Part shown: positions 1 through 9,018 of the stretch, piece after piece
Layout: each line of letters opens with the position of its first letter
Numbering within the stretch: position 1 is the stretch's first letter
NCBI GenBank assembly: GCA_019753175.1
Contig: JAIELK010000010.1
Coordinates: forward strand, 124,001 to 188,000
Reading direction: 5' to 3'
DNA: 64,000 bases
Source: Hyphomonadaceae bacterium
GTDB taxonomy: Bacteria; Pseudomonadota; Alphaproteobacteria; Caulobacterales; Aquidulcibacteraceae
The notes under the pieces: model-generated
The model's database searches: none
What the model saw: only the letters and a program-made list of their open reading frames with translations
What the model was told of the DNA's origin: nothing
Program-made: the position numbers and the translations under genes

Positions 1-1103
1 TCAGCCACGCGCTTGACCAACGCCAGGCTCAGGAAAAAGAAGCAGGAGAACGCCAACAGCCAATCGCTCGCGGGAAAGCCGGTCGCGACGCCGCCGAGCA
101 CGATGCGCGTGGTGTAGAGGCCTGCCAACACGAACACATCGGTCAAGGCGATTTTTTTGAGCGCAAACGTGTAGAGCGTGGTTGCCGCAAGATAGAGCAA
201 GGTGAGCCAAAGAACATTAGCCAGAACCGACAACCCAATTCCTGCCGCAGCAAGAGCCATCGCCGCCGCCATTCCAAGCGCCGGCGAGAGCGCACCGGCC
301 GCGAACGGACGGTTCCGCTTGGTGGGATGGCGACGGTCGGCATCGATATCGGCCGCGTCGTTCAGCAGATAAACGGCGGATGCGGTCAAAGAGAGCGCCC
401 AGAACGCGATGCCTGCCGCTGTCCACGCTTCGAACGACATCCATCCCTGTCCGGCCATCATGGGCACGAACACGAGCACGTTCTTGGCCCATTGCTGAGG
501 CCGTACCGCACGGGCGAGCGCCCCAATTGGATTGCGCTGGCGGGGGAACACCCGCTCAATCGCGAATTTCTCCGACGCGCGCGCAAGCGTGCCGCTCGAC
601 GCGTTGACCACCACGGCGCCTGCGGCCCTGCGCCATACCTTGATGTCCGCCGCTTCGTTTCCAGCGTAGACAAACCCGTTCGGAAACGCCTCCGCCAGGC
701 GTTGTGCTTTCCGCATGCTCTTCAGATTGGTCACGCCATCGGAAGTGAATACGGCGTCGAACACGCCCAGGTGCTCGGACACGGACTCAGCCATCCGACG
801 ATCGGTCGCCGTCGCGAGCACGATTGTTCGCCCCCGGTCGCGTTCGCTTCGGAGCCAAACCACCACGCGCTCGTCATAAGGCAAATGAGCGGCGTCCACT
901 GTCGTGAACTCTGCGACCCGCGCCTTGGCATGCGCGCGCCCGCGCAACAACCAGGCCGCGAGCGCGAAAACCCTCAAGGGTGAGGCGAATAAGAGCTTTA
1001 GAATTCCCTCGAAAAAGAGGTCCGTTCGGATCAATGTGCCATCGAGATCCACTGCAAGCGGGAGCGCCTCGGCATTATTCGATTTCAGCTGGATCGCGCT
1101 CAC
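1..1103 (-). CDS. HAD-UbiA fusion prenyltransferase, 3' end beyond window
   Basis: Reads leftward off the window edge; 367 residues are visible. The N-terminal part is a HAD-like phosphatase domain: DLDGTL at residues 19-24 is motif I, and a GNEAADI segment near residue 150 is the acidic motif IV. From about residue 185 a UbiA-type membrane domain follows, starting with a RPQQWAKN segment and carrying the Asp-rich motif NDAADIDADR, then HPTKRNRP. In the family this motif binds Mg-prenyl diphosphate. HAD-UbiA fusions are usually annotated as decaprenyl-phosphate phosphoribosyltransferase-like, acting on a polyprenyl phosphate at the inner membrane; the substrate here is inferred. The GTG start at 1103 was chosen because a GGGAGA stands about seven bases upstream and it precedes the HAD motif. 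Divergent from the flavoprotein at 1198. Confidence 0.8.
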   Translation of the reverse strand, partial: MSAIQLKSNNAEALPLAVDLDGTLIRTDLFFEGILKLLFASPLRVFALAAWLLRGRAHAKARVAEFTTVDAAHLPYDERVVVWLRSERDRGRTIVLATATDRRMAESVSEHLGVFDAVFTSDGVTNLKSMRKAQRLAEAFPNGFVYAGNEAADIKVWRRAAGAVVVNASSGTLARASEKFAIERVFPRQRNPIGALARAVRPQQWAKNVLVFVPMMAGQGWMSFEAWTAAGIAFWALSLTASAVYLLNDAADIDADRRHPTKRNRPFAAGALSPALGMAAAMALAAAGIGLSVLANVLWLTLLYLAATTLYTFALKKIALTDVFVLAGLYTTRIVLGGVATGFPASDWLLAFSCFFFLSLALVKRVA

Positions 1104-1197
1104 GCCCCGATCTCCCAACGCGCTATCAAGGCGGCCCGACATTGAAAAGCAAGCCCGGACAGCCGACAATCCACGCTGTTTGGGCGGAGAGGCCACG

Positions 1198-2841
1198 GTG
1201 TACGACGTCGTCATTATCGGCGGAGGCCATAACGGCTTGACCTGCGCGGCTTACTTGGCCGCGGCGGGCCTTAAGGTCGTTGTCCTGGAGCGGAGATCGG
1301 TTGTCGGCGGCGCGGCGGTGACGGAGGAATTTCACCCCGGGTTCCGCAACTCCGTCGCTTCGTACACCGTGTCGCTGCTGAACCCGAAAGTGATTGCCGA
1401 TCTCGAGCTTCATCGGCACGGCTTGAAAATCGTAGAACGCAAGGTTTCCAACTTCCTCCCGCTCTCAAGTCGCGAGAGCTTGCGGTCCGGCCCTGGCCTC
1501 ACGCAAGCGGAAGTGGCTCGCTTCTCGCCGCGCGACGCAGCGCGATTGCCGGACTACGAACGTCGGCTGGAGGCCATTGCCGATGTCGTACGCGCGCTGC
1601 TCTTGCGGTCTCCGCCGAATCTTGTCGAGCGAGGCTTGGTCGCAGCTATCGAGGAGGCCATACGCGCAGCCCAGCTCAGCGGCGAACTTAACAAACTAGA
1701 TCTCACCGCCAAGCGCGATCTGCTTGATCTCTTCACCAAATCCGCCGGCGATTGGCTCGACTATTGGTTCGAGTCCGAACCCATCAAGGCCTTGTTCGGT
1801 TTCGACTCGATCGTCGGCAATTTCGCGAGCCCGTACACGCCTGGCAGCGCCTACGTGCTGCTGCATCATGTATTCGGCGAAGTGAACGGCAACAAAGGAC
1901 TATGGGGTCACGCGATCGGCGGCATGGGCGCCATCACGCAAGCCATGGCGGCGTGCTGTCGCGAGCGCGGCGTCGACATCCGCACAGACGCCGCAGTCAA
2001 GGAGGTGGTTGTCGAGCGGGCGCAAACCCGCGCTGCAGGCGCCGTGGTGAGGGAAGATCCAGTTGCTTCGGGACTCACTCTTGAGAATGGCGAAACCGTG
2101 CGCGCCAGAGCGATTGTCTCCAACCTCAACCCGAAACTTCTGTTCGAGCGGCTTGTGCCGCGGGCGCCGCAACCCGCCGATTTCCAAGAGCGGATTGCGC
2201 GCTACAAGTGCGGCTCGGGCACGTTTCGCATGAACGTCGCGCTGAGCGAGCTGCCGCGGTTCACCTGCATGCCGGAACCTGGCGACCATCTTACCGGCGG
2301 GATCATCATAGCGCCGTCGCTCGCCTACATGGACCGCGCCTATCAAGACGCGCGCGCGCATGGCTGGTCGCGCGATCCGATCGTCGAGTTGCTGATCCCC
2401 TCGACACTCGACGACACGCTCGCCCCGCCCGGCAAACACGTCGCCAGCCTCTTCTGTCAGCATGTGCAGCCAGTGCTCAGCGATGGGCGGTCGTGGGACG
2501 ACCACAAAGACGAGGTCGCCGATTTGATGATCGCTACCGTCGAAAAGTACGCGCCGGGCTTTGCGGCTTCGGTGCTTGGCCGCCAGGTCCTGTCGCCGCT
2601 CGACCTCGAGCGCACTTTCGGCCTGGTCAACGGCGACATCATGCATGGCGCCCTATCACTGGATCAGCTGTTTTCGGCGCGCCCGGTGCTCGGCCACGGC
2701 GACTATCGGACGCCGATCGCGGCGCTGTACCAATGCGGCTCAGGCACCCACCCGGGCGGCGGCGTCACCGGCGCGCCCGGCCACAACGCCGCCCGCGTCA
2801 TCGCTCGCGACTTCCGGACCGGCCGCCTCAAACGCGCTTGA
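1198..2841 (+). CDS. FAD-dependent oxidoreductase, PYROXD2/phytoene desaturase-like
   Basis: 547-residue flavoprotein. Residues 3-14 form a Rossmann dinucleotide-binding strand ending in GGGHNG, and the C-terminus carries the matching FAD-contact segment GTHPGGGVTGAPGHNAA. These flank the amine-oxidase/carotenoid-desaturase fold of the PYROXD2 family, about 530-580 residues long. True carotenoid desaturases are close relatives, but no crt gene is nearby, so the substrate is unknown. The GTG start at 1198 has a GGAGAGG five bases upstream and begins directly at the Rossmann fold; the frame is open farther upstream, but that part overlaps the divergent prenyltransferase and looks non-coding. 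The next gene follows after 45 bases. Confidence 0.8.
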   Translation: MYDVVIIGGGHNGLTCAAYLAAAGLKVVVLERRSVVGGAAVTEEFHPGFRNSVASYTVSLLNPKVIADLELHRHGLKIVERKVSNFLPLSSRESLRSGPGLTQAEVARFSPRDAARLPDYERRLEAIADVVRALLLRSPPNLVERGLVAAIEEAIRAAQLSGELNKLDLTAKRDLLDLFTKSAGDWLDYWFESEPIKALFGFDSIVGNFASPYTPGSAYVLLHHVFGEVNGNKGLWGHAIGGMGAITQAMAACCRERGVDIRTDAAVKEVVVERAQTRAAGAVVREDPVASGLTLENGETVRARAIVSNLNPKLLFERLVPRAPQPADFQERIARYKCGSGTFRMNVALSELPRFTCMPEPGDHLTGGIIIAPSLAYMDRAYQDARAHGWSRDPIVELLIPSTLDDTLAPPGKHVASLFCQHVQPVLSDGRSWDDHKDEVADLMIATVEKYAPGFAASVLGRQVLSPLDLERTFGLVNGDIMHGALSLDQLFSARPVLGHGDYRTPIAALYQCGSGTHPGGGVTGAPGHNAARVIARDFRTGRLKRA

Positions 2842-2886
2842 GCCCAATCAACTGGTTGTTGCCTAATCTCTGTCAACAGCAGGCCA

Positions 2887-3354
2887 ATGGAAGAGGTTCC
2901 GCTCACGCAATTAGCGCTCAATCTCAGCGCCGCCACGGGCATGGTCGCGCTGACCACGCTCATGCACTTCTTTGGTCTTCTGGCGCTGACCTGGGTGATG
3001 GGACGCGCACACGTCCGGCTGAAGACCCATCAGGGCCTGTGGCGCCAAGCTGGCATGATCCTGCTTGTCGTCTTCGGGATTTTCGCTCTGCATACGACGC
3101 AGATCTGGACCTATGCCCTCTTGTACAGGCTGCTCGGCGAGTTTCACACGTTCGAGCAAGCGCTCTATTTTTCTACCGTCACCTTTTCGACCGTTGGTTA
3201 CGGGGACCTCACCTTGTCGGTGAATTGGCGCCTGCTGGGCGCGATCGAGGCGGCGAACGGCCTCGTGCTGATTGCCTGGTCGACCGCCTTCCTGCTCACC
3301 ACAACAACCCGGTTACGCCTGCTGGAGCACGACTGGCTTGAGCGACGGGATTAG
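2887..3354 (+). CDS. Small two-TM potassium channel (Ion_trans_2)
   Basis: 155 residues. Hydrophobic helices lie at about 17-38, 55-72 and 120-140, with the pore loop between the last two. The selectivity filter TVGYGD is at residues 102-107, the K+-channel signature, followed by a short gate helix rich in Leu and Ala. There is no RCK/TrkA nucleotide-binding domain, so this is a minimal channel subunit presumably working as a tetramer in the inner membrane. It ends five bases before the stop of the convergent ABC transporter. Confidence 0.85.
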   Translation: MEEVPLTQLALNLSAATGMVALTTLMHFFGLLALTWVMGRAHVRLKTHQGLWRQAGMILLVVFGIFALHTTQIWTYALLYRLLGEFHTFEQALYFSTVTFSTVGYGDLTLSVNWRLLGAIEAANGLVLIAWSTAFLLTTTTRLRLLEHDWLERRD

Positions 3355-3359
3355 CGCTC

Positions 3360-5195
3360 TTACTCCGCCGCCACCGTCTCGGGCTGCTCCGCTTGGCGGC
3401 GCCACATGCTGGCATAGAGGCCATCGCGGGCGATAAGCTGGGTGTGCGTGCCGCGTTCAGCGATACGCCCTTCCTCGAGCACGACAATCTGATCCGCCGA
3501 GTGGACAGTGGATAGGCGGTGCGCCACCACGATGGTCGTGCGTCCGCGCGACGCCTCTTCGAGCGCATCCTGCACTTCCGCTTCCGTGACGCTGTCAAGA
3601 GAGGACGTCGCTTCGTCGAGGATGAGAATACGCGGATCCTTCAAGATCACCCGTGCAATGCCGACCCGTTGCTTCTCGCCCCCGGACAATTTCAGCCCGC
3701 GCTCGCCCACGCGCGTTTCCCAGCCCTGCGGCAGACGCTCGATGAAGGTCAGCAACTGCGCGCGGCGCGCCGCCTGCTCCAACTCGGCTTGGCTCGCATC
3801 GGGCCTGCCGTAGCCGATATTGTAGCGGATCGTGTCGTTGAACAGCACGACGTCTTGCGGCACCAGTCCAAGCACCGAACGGAGGCTCGACTGCGTCACC
3901 GCGCGCAAATCCTGGCCATCGATCAGCACACGTCCGCCGCTTGGATCGTAGAAGCGGAACAGCAGTTTCAAAACCGTGGACTTGCCGGCGCCGGATGGGC
4001 CGACAATCGCCGTCGTTTTGCCGGGAGGGGCAATGAAGGAAACGCCGTCGAGGCCGCGATCCCGGCCTTCGTGCGCAAAGCTGACGGCATCGAAGATGAC
4101 CTCGCCCGCACTCGCGCGAAGCGGTTTTGCGTTCGGCGCGTCGGCAACGTCCGGCGCCTCGTCCAGCAGCACGAACATCTTCTCCATATCAATCGAGGTC
4201 TGCTTGATCTCTCGATACGCGAAGCCGAGGATGTTCAGCGGCGCATAGAGATTGGTCATGATCAAGATGACTGCGGTGATATCGCCCGGCCCCATTTCGC
4301 CGCGAGCGATCACGACGCCCGCCATCAGCACCATGCCGACGAGGCCCACGTTCATGATCAGCCCTTGCGCCATGTTGAGCAGCGCAAGCGAGGTGTTGGA
4401 ACGGACGGCGGCGTTGGCGTAGGAGGCCAGCGCACGGTCGTAGCGCTCGCTTTCGCGCGCCTCTGCGGCGAAGCTCTTCACCGTCTCGAAGTTGAGGAGC
4501 GAATCGACGGCGCGACCCGCCGCCTCCGTGTCCGCCTCGTTCATCTCCCGCCGATGGCGCAAGCGCCACTCGGTCACTCCAAACGTCGCCCAAGCGTAGA
4601 TGAGGACGGTTGCCGCCGCGACCAGCGAGAACCCCCAGCCGTACGCGAAGCCGAGCACCGCCGCCGCCAGCAACAGCTCAACGACTGTCGGTGCGATGTT
4701 GAAGGCGAGGAAGCGCAGCAGAAAATCAATGGCGCGAACGCCGCGCTCAATGGTGCGGTACACCGATCCCGTGCGCTTGCCCTGATGGAACCGAACCGAG
4801 AGCGAGTGGACGTGCGCGAACACGCGGGTGCCGGCACGGCGTTGCGCCTCTTCGCTGATCGGCTGGAAGATGGCGTCGCGGATCTGCGGTCCGGCGGTTG
4901 AGGCGAAGCGGAGGGCAGCCCAAAAACCGGCCAAGCCCATGAAAGCCGGCAACGCCCCTTGGGCATCGCCCTGCGAGAGTTTGTTGATGCCGTCGGCAAG
5001 CACGAGTGGCGAGAACACCGCCAGCACCTTGCCCGCCAAGGTCAGGATCAGCGCCGCCCCGATCCGGAGCCTGTAGCCCGGCCCCCTCAGCCCGCCGACA
5101 AGGGCCAGAAGGCGTACGATTGTCCGCAGCAGAGAGGGCGAGGCATCATCTGCAGGTTCCGCTTTGGAAACAGGTCTTCCCTCGCCGCGCGCCAT
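3360..5195 (-). CDS. ATM1-type ABC exporter (fused permease-ATPase)
   Basis: 611-residue half-transporter. Residues 40-330 hold a six-helix type I exporter membrane domain; residues 360-600 hold the ATPase with Walker A GPSGAGKST (399-407), signature LSGGEKQR (503-510) and Walker B ILILDEAT (523-530). The opening of the membrane domain, the YNIGYGRPDAS segment after the Q-loop and the overall length match the ATM1/HMT family, which works as a homodimer exporting glutathione-linked sulfur or metal species from the cytoplasm. The family call is firm, the substrate inferred. Only 58 bases separate its ATG from the divergent LOG gene. Confidence 0.85.
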   Translation of the reverse strand: MARGEGRPVSKAEPADDASPSLLRTIVRLLALVGGLRGPGYRLRIGAALILTLAGKVLAVFSPLVLADGINKLSQGDAQGALPAFMGLAGFWAALRFASTAGPQIRDAIFQPISEEAQRRAGTRVFAHVHSLSVRFHQGKRTGSVYRTIERGVRAIDFLLRFLAFNIAPTVVELLLAAAVLGFAYGWGFSLVAAATVLIYAWATFGVTEWRLRHRREMNEADTEAAGRAVDSLLNFETVKSFAAEARESERYDRALASYANAAVRSNTSLALLNMAQGLIMNVGLVGMVLMAGVVIARGEMGPGDITAVILIMTNLYAPLNILGFAYREIKQTSIDMEKMFVLLDEAPDVADAPNAKPLRASAGEVIFDAVSFAHEGRDRGLDGVSFIAPPGKTTAIVGPSGAGKSTVLKLLFRFYDPSGGRVLIDGQDLRAVTQSSLRSVLGLVPQDVVLFNDTIRYNIGYGRPDASQAELEQAARRAQLLTFIERLPQGWETRVGERGLKLSGGEKQRVGIARVILKDPRILILDEATSSLDSVTEAEVQDALEEASRGRTTIVVAHRLSTVHSADQIVVLEEGRIAERGTHTQLIARDGLYASMWRRQAEQPETVAAE

Positions 5196-5253
5196 GAGGC
5201 GGACTTAAGGCGCATAGTGTATCCCCGCAATGGCGCCATGATGGCTATACTGG

Positions 5254-5838
5254 ATGATCGACATGCCCGATTCCCATCCACCCCCCGCGCTCCGGTCGGT
5301 CTGCGTCTATTGCGGTTCGTCGGAAACGACACGCTCGGAGTACCTCGACCTGGCGACGCGGTTCGGGCGAGAACTGGCGCAGCGGCGGATACGCCTCGTT
5401 TATGGCGGTGGGGCCGTGGGCCTCATGGGCCGGTGTGCGCGCGCCGCACACGAAGCTGGCGGCGACGTCCTCGGTGTCATGCCGCGTTTTCTGGAGCGGC
5501 GCGAAATCGTCTACGAAGCGGTGCCGCATCGCATGGTCGACACCATGCACGAACGCAAGTTCATCATGTTCGAGGAATCCGAGGCCTTCGTCGTGCTGCC
5601 TGGCGGCATCGGCACCCTGGAGGAAGCGGTCGAGACGCTCTCATGGGCGCGGCTCGGCCTTCACCGCAAACCAGTCGTCTTCCTGTCCGAGGACGACTTC
5701 TGGTCGCCGTTCTTCCACCTCATCCAGCACACGGTAGAGGCACAGCTGACCCCCGCCAGCTTCATGGACTCCGTCGTCAACGTGCATTCCATCGAAGCTT
5801 GCTTCGCGGCCCTGGAAGCTCGCACTACGACTGCGTGA
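5254..5838 (+). CDS. LOG family nucleotide phosphoribohydrolase (TIGR00730)
   Basis: 194 residues with the Rossmann-like LOG fold. Seen: GGGAVGLMG at 51-59 and the catalytic PGGIGTLEE at residues 116-124, preceded by ERK (100-102), the Arg/Glu pair that hydrolyses the N-glycosidic bond of 5'-monophosphate nucleosides. The family releases adenine-type bases from (isopentenyl-)AMP; in bacteria without cytokinin signalling it is thought to serve purine salvage or tRNA turnover. A second ATG lies three codons in (5263) and cannot be excluded. The msrB gene follows after 35 bases in the same direction. Confidence 0.85.
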   Translation: MIDMPDSHPPPALRSVCVYCGSSETTRSEYLDLATRFGRELAQRRIRLVYGGGAVGLMGRCARAAHEAGGDVLGVMPRFLERREIVYEAVPHRMVDTMHERKFIMFEESEAFVVLPGGIGTLEEAVETLSWARLGLHRKPVVFLSEDDFWSPFFHLIQHTVEAQLTPASFMDSVVNVHSIEACFAALEARTTTA

Positions 5839-5873
5839 AACCGGTAACGCCGTTTCTGCGTATAGGTTTGCGC

Positions 5874-6386
5874 ATGACCATCTCCCGCCGCGCCTTGTTT
5901 CTCACCGCCGCACTGCTGCCGCTCGCCGGGTGTTCCGCGCGTGGACAAGAACGCGCCGTCATCGACACCGCCGCCAACCATGAGCGGTTCGCGGACTCGC
6001 CGTGGCGCCGCCTTAGCGAGGCGGAGTGGCGCGCGCGCCTCGACCCGCTTGCGTTCCGTGTGCTGCGCCAGGAGGCGACTGAGCGCGCTGGCACGAGCGC
6101 GCTGAACGCTGAACGCGGGCGTGGGACTTACGTGTGCGCAGGCTGCGGTTTGGACCTCTTCCGTTCGGAGTGGAAGTTCGACTCAGGAACGGGTTGGCCA
6201 AGCTTTTTCCGCGTGATCGAAACCAATATCGGCGCCAAGCAGGACTTCCTATTGTTTACGCCGCGCACCGAGTACCATTGCGCCCGGTGCCTCGGACACC
6301 AAGGCCACGTCTTCGACGACGGCCCGAGGCCGACCGGCCTACGCTATTGCAACAACGGCGCGGCCCTCAGATTCGTGGCGGCGTAA
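5874..6386 (+). CDS. msrB: Peptide-methionine (R)-S-oxide reductase, lipoprotein form
   Basis: 170 residues. The leader MTISRRALFL... ends in lipobox LAGC (Cys20), so the mature enzyme is predicted to be lipid-anchored in the periplasm. The SelR domain runs from about residue 45 to 168. Four zinc cysteines form two CxxC pairs (88/91 and 136/139), and the catalytic cysteine is Cys159 in RYCNNGAALRF. It repairs methionine-R-sulfoxide in exported proteins. The ATG at 5874 is chosen because everything upstream in the open frame overlaps the LOG gene and the signal peptide begins exactly here. Confidence 0.92.
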   Translation: MTISRRALFLTAALLPLAGCSARGQERAVIDTAANHERFADSPWRRLSEAEWRARLDPLAFRVLRQEATERAGTSALNAERGRGTYVCAGCGLDLFRSEWKFDSGTGWPSFFRVIETNIGAKQDFLLFTPRTEYHCARCLGHQGHVFDDGPRPTGLRYCNNGAALRFVAA

Positions 6387-6445
6387 CCTGTAAGAAACTT
6401 CAGCCCTGCACGACTATGGGGGCATGCAAACGCGGGCGGCTCAGG

Positions 6446-6580
6446 ATGCCACGGCTGCTTGTGGGCTTTGCCTCGCTCGCCCTGATCGCTTTGGTGTTCG
6501 CCGCGATTTGGTGGCTCAATGCAAATGCGGCAAAGAAACTCGACGCTGAGATTGCCGCGCTAGACCGGCTTCGCACCTAA
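6446..6580 (+). CDS. Small single-TM protein, 44 residues
   Basis: A short frame with one strongly hydrophobic helix (about residues 4-23, rich in Leu, Ala, Val and ending in two Trp) followed by a charged amphipathic tail (KKLDAEIAALDRLRT). An alternative ATG at 6416 would add ten residues. Its stop TAA overlaps the stop of convergent gltX in a four-base CTAA, the arrangement used by seven other convergent pairs in this window, which argues that it is a genuine gene. No function can be assigned. Confidence 0.5.
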   Translation: MPRLLVGFASLALIALVFAAIWWLNANAAKKLDAEIAALDRLRT

Positions 6581-7914
6581 GCGGTCTCACCCCGCAGACG
6601 TTTCCGCGCCCGCTCTTCTCCTATCAAGGGGAAGAGCGCGGCCATCTCCGGCCCATGATCAAGGCCTGTGAGTGCTTGGCGCAAGGGCATGAACAGAGCC
6701 CTGCCTTTGGCTCCGGTTTTCTCCTTCACCGCGGTTGCGAAAGCTGACCACGTGCCTTCATCGTAGGACCCGCTTGGCAAGAGATCGGCGGCGGCGCGCG
6801 CAAACGCAGCATCCGGTACAAACGGCTCAATCGGACCATCGACGATGTGCGCCCACTGCCGCGCTTCGGGTAGCAACGAAATGTTTGCTCGCACGGCATT
6901 CCAGAAGGCTTCGCCGCGATCGGCTTCAAGCTTCGCTAGACGTTGCTGGACGGCCGCGTAGGGGAGCGTGTGCAGCAACGAAGCGTTCACACGCTTGAGT
7001 TCCTCCGGGTCGAAGCGCGCCGGCGCGCGCCCGATCTTCTCGAAGCTGAATTCAGCCGCCAGCGCCGCAATGCTGTCACGCGGTTCGACGGGATCCGAAG
7101 TACCGATCTTGGCCAGATGCGAAAGCACCGCCATCGCCTCATGACCCTCCGCTGCAAGCTCGCCCACCGACAACGACCCCAAGCGCTTCGACAACGCGCC
7201 GCCATCAGCGCCGACGAGCAACGGAAAATGCCCGAACAGCGGAACGGGCCCGCCCAACGCCTCAAAAATCTCGATCTGCACGCCAGAATTGGTGACGTGA
7301 TCCTCGCCGCGTATGATGTGGGTGATCTTGAAGTCGATGTCGTCGACCACGGAGGGCAGCGTGTAGAGAAAGGCGCCGTCTTCGCGGATCAGCACCGGAT
7401 CCGACAACGAAGCGGTGTCGATCGATTGTGGTCCGCGCACCAAGTCGTGCCAATCCTTGCGCCCGCCCGAGAGCTTGAAGCGCCAGTGCGGCTTGCGACC
7501 TTCCGCCTCCAAGTTTGCGCGCTGCTCGTTCGTGAGCTTGAGCGCAGCGCGGTCGTAGATTGGCGGCTTGCCGGTCGCCTGCGCGATCTTGCGTTTGCGG
7601 TCGAGTTCTTCTTCGGTCTCGTAAGCGGGATAGAGCTGGCCCGACTGCTTTAACTTCGAGGCCGCCGCTTCGTAAGCCTCGAAACGATGCGATTGGTTTG
7701 CCTTGTCCTGCCAGGTCAGACCAAGCCACGCGAGATCGTCTTCGATGCCTTGTTCGTATTCCTTGGTCGAGCGCGCGAGATCGGTATCGTCGATTCGCAG
7801 CAGCACCTGCCCGCCCTCACGGATCGCGAAGAGCCAGTTCAATAGCGCGGTGCGGATGTTGCCGACATGCAGCCTTCCCGTTGGGGAAGGTGCGAAGCGG
7901 AGGCGGATGGACAT
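6577..7914 (-). CDS. gltX: Glutamate--tRNA ligase
   Basis: 445 residues, class I aminoacyl-tRNA synthetase. The HIGH motif is HVGN (residues 16-19) within FAPSPTGRLHVGN, and the KMSKS equivalent is LSKRL (241-245). The glutamate-specific segments IDDTDLARS and IIRGEDHVTNSGVQ are present. The cysteine that normally starts the zinc-binding insert (YPCYET-like) is Ala here (YPAYET), as in zinc-less GluRS. Alphaproteobacteria often carry two GluRS copies that share tRNA-Glu and tRNA-Gln charging; this window does not tell which this is. The start was moved 23 codons downstream of the longest frame, to the Met that begins the catalytic fold. Confidence 0.92.
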   Translation of the reverse strand: MSIRLRFAPSPTGRLHVGNIRTALLNWLFAIREGGQVLLRIDDTDLARSTKEYEQGIEDDLAWLGLTWQDKANQSHRFEAYEAAASKLKQSGQLYPAYETEEELDRKRKIAQATGKPPIYDRAALKLTNEQRANLEAEGRKPHWRFKLSGGRKDWHDLVRGPQSIDTASLSDPVLIREDGAFLYTLPSVVDDIDFKITHIIRGEDHVTNSGVQIEIFEALGGPVPLFGHFPLLVGADGGALSKRLGSLSVGELAAEGHEAMAVLSHLAKIGTSDPVEPRDSIAALAAEFSFEKIGRAPARFDPEELKRVNASLLHTLPYAAVQQRLAKLEADRGEAFWNAVRANISLLPEARQWAHIVDGPIEPFVPDAAFARAAADLLPSGSYDEGTWSAFATAVKEKTGAKGRALFMPLRQALTGLDHGPEMAALFPLIGEERARKRLRGETA

Positions 7915-8012
7915 TCGGTTAGACTCGGGAAAACAGAACCGCGCCTTATGCGGCCACGCGGCCACTTCGTCCAGCTTGGACAAGCGCTCCGCCCGCTTCT
8001 AGGGTGCGGCCC

Positions 8013-9017
8013 ATGAGCATTGCCAGTCGAGAAATCCGCCTCAAGAGCCGCCCGGTCGGCCTGCCTGTCGCCGACAACTTCCAAGTCGCTTCCACCACCG
8101 TTCCCGCACCCAGGGCCGGCGAGGTGCTGGTGCGCAATCTGTGGATGTCCGTCGATCCATACATGCGCGGGCGCATGTATGACCGCCAGAGCTATGTGCC
8201 GCCCTTCCAGATCGGCGAGCCGTTGCAGGGTGGCGCGATCGGCCGCGTGGAGGCCTCCAACCACCCCGACTTCAAATCCGGCGACCTGGTCGAGAGCATG
8301 AATGGCTGGCGCGAGGCGTTCGTCAGCGTGCCCGGGGCATTGCAGAAATTGCCCAACGAAAACGTGCCTCCGCAAGCCTATTTGGGCGTGCTCGGCATGC
8401 CCGGTCTGACCGCCTATTCGGGGCTCGCACGCATCGGCGAACCCAAATCCGGCGAGACGGTTTTCGTCTCCGGTGCGGGCGGCGCGGTTGGCTCGATCGT
8501 CTGCCAGATCGCAAAACTGCGCGGCTGCCGCGTTGTCGCTTCCGCAGGCAGCGACGAGAAGCTCGACTGGCTCAAGTCGCTCGGGATCGACGCGGCGGTA
8601 AACTACAAAACCTGCGGCAATCTTCTCGACGCCGTGCAAGCAGCCGCCCCCAAAGGCATCGACATCTACTTCGACAACGTCGGCGGAGACCATCTTGAGG
8701 TGGCGCTTGAACTCGCGCGCCCATTCGCGCGTTTCGTCGAGTGCGGCATGATTTCAGCCTACAACGACACCCAACCGAAGCCGGGGCCGCGCAACATCAT
8801 CTATGTGGTCGGCAAGAGCATCAAGATGCAGGGGTTTATCGTCATGAACTATTGGGACATGCGCGATCAATTCCGCACCGAGATGGCGCAGTGGATCAAG
8901 GACGGCTCGATCAAGTGGCAGGAAACCGTCGAGCACGGGATCGAGAACGCGCCGAAAGCGTTTCTGTCGCTGTTTAGCGGCGGCAATGTCGGCAAGATGC
9001 TGGTGAAGCTCGACTGA
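8013..9017 (+). CDS. NADP-dependent MDR-family reductase
   Basis: 334 residues. The substrate-binding domain begins IRLKSRPVGLP, with the DPYMRGRMYD segment typical of the prostaglandin reductase / CurA / leukotriene B4 dehydrogenase branch of the medium-chain dehydrogenases. The Rossmann motif AGGAVGS lies near residues 155-161, followed by GSDEKLDWLKSLGIDAAVNYK. Zinc ligands are absent, so it is a zinc-independent NADPH reductase of activated C=C bonds, presumably enones or enals. ATG at 8013 is preferred over GTG at 8004. The next gene starts one base after its stop. Confidence 0.85.
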   Translation: MSIASREIRLKSRPVGLPVADNFQVASTTVPAPRAGEVLVRNLWMSVDPYMRGRMYDRQSYVPPFQIGEPLQGGAIGRVEASNHPDFKSGDLVESMNGWREAFVSVPGALQKLPNENVPPQAYLGVLGMPGLTAYSGLARIGEPKSGETVFVSGAGGAVGSIVCQIAKLRGCRVVASAGSDEKLDWLKSLGIDAAVNYKTCGNLLDAVQAAAPKGIDIYFDNVGGDHLEVALELARPFARFVECGMISAYNDTQPKPGPRNIIYVVGKSIKMQGFIVMNYWDMRDQFRTEMAQWIKDGSIKWQETVEHGIENAPKAFLSLFSGGNVGKMLVKLD

Positions 9018-9018
9018 G

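Noticed and set aside
1198-2841. Carotenoid biosynthesis gene (crtI)
   Set aside because: Fold matches but no crtB, crtE or crtY nearby, and C-terminal and length features fit PYROXD2 better.
3519-4901. 460-codon plus-strand frame
   Set aside because: Antisense to the ABC exporter with no recognisable domain.
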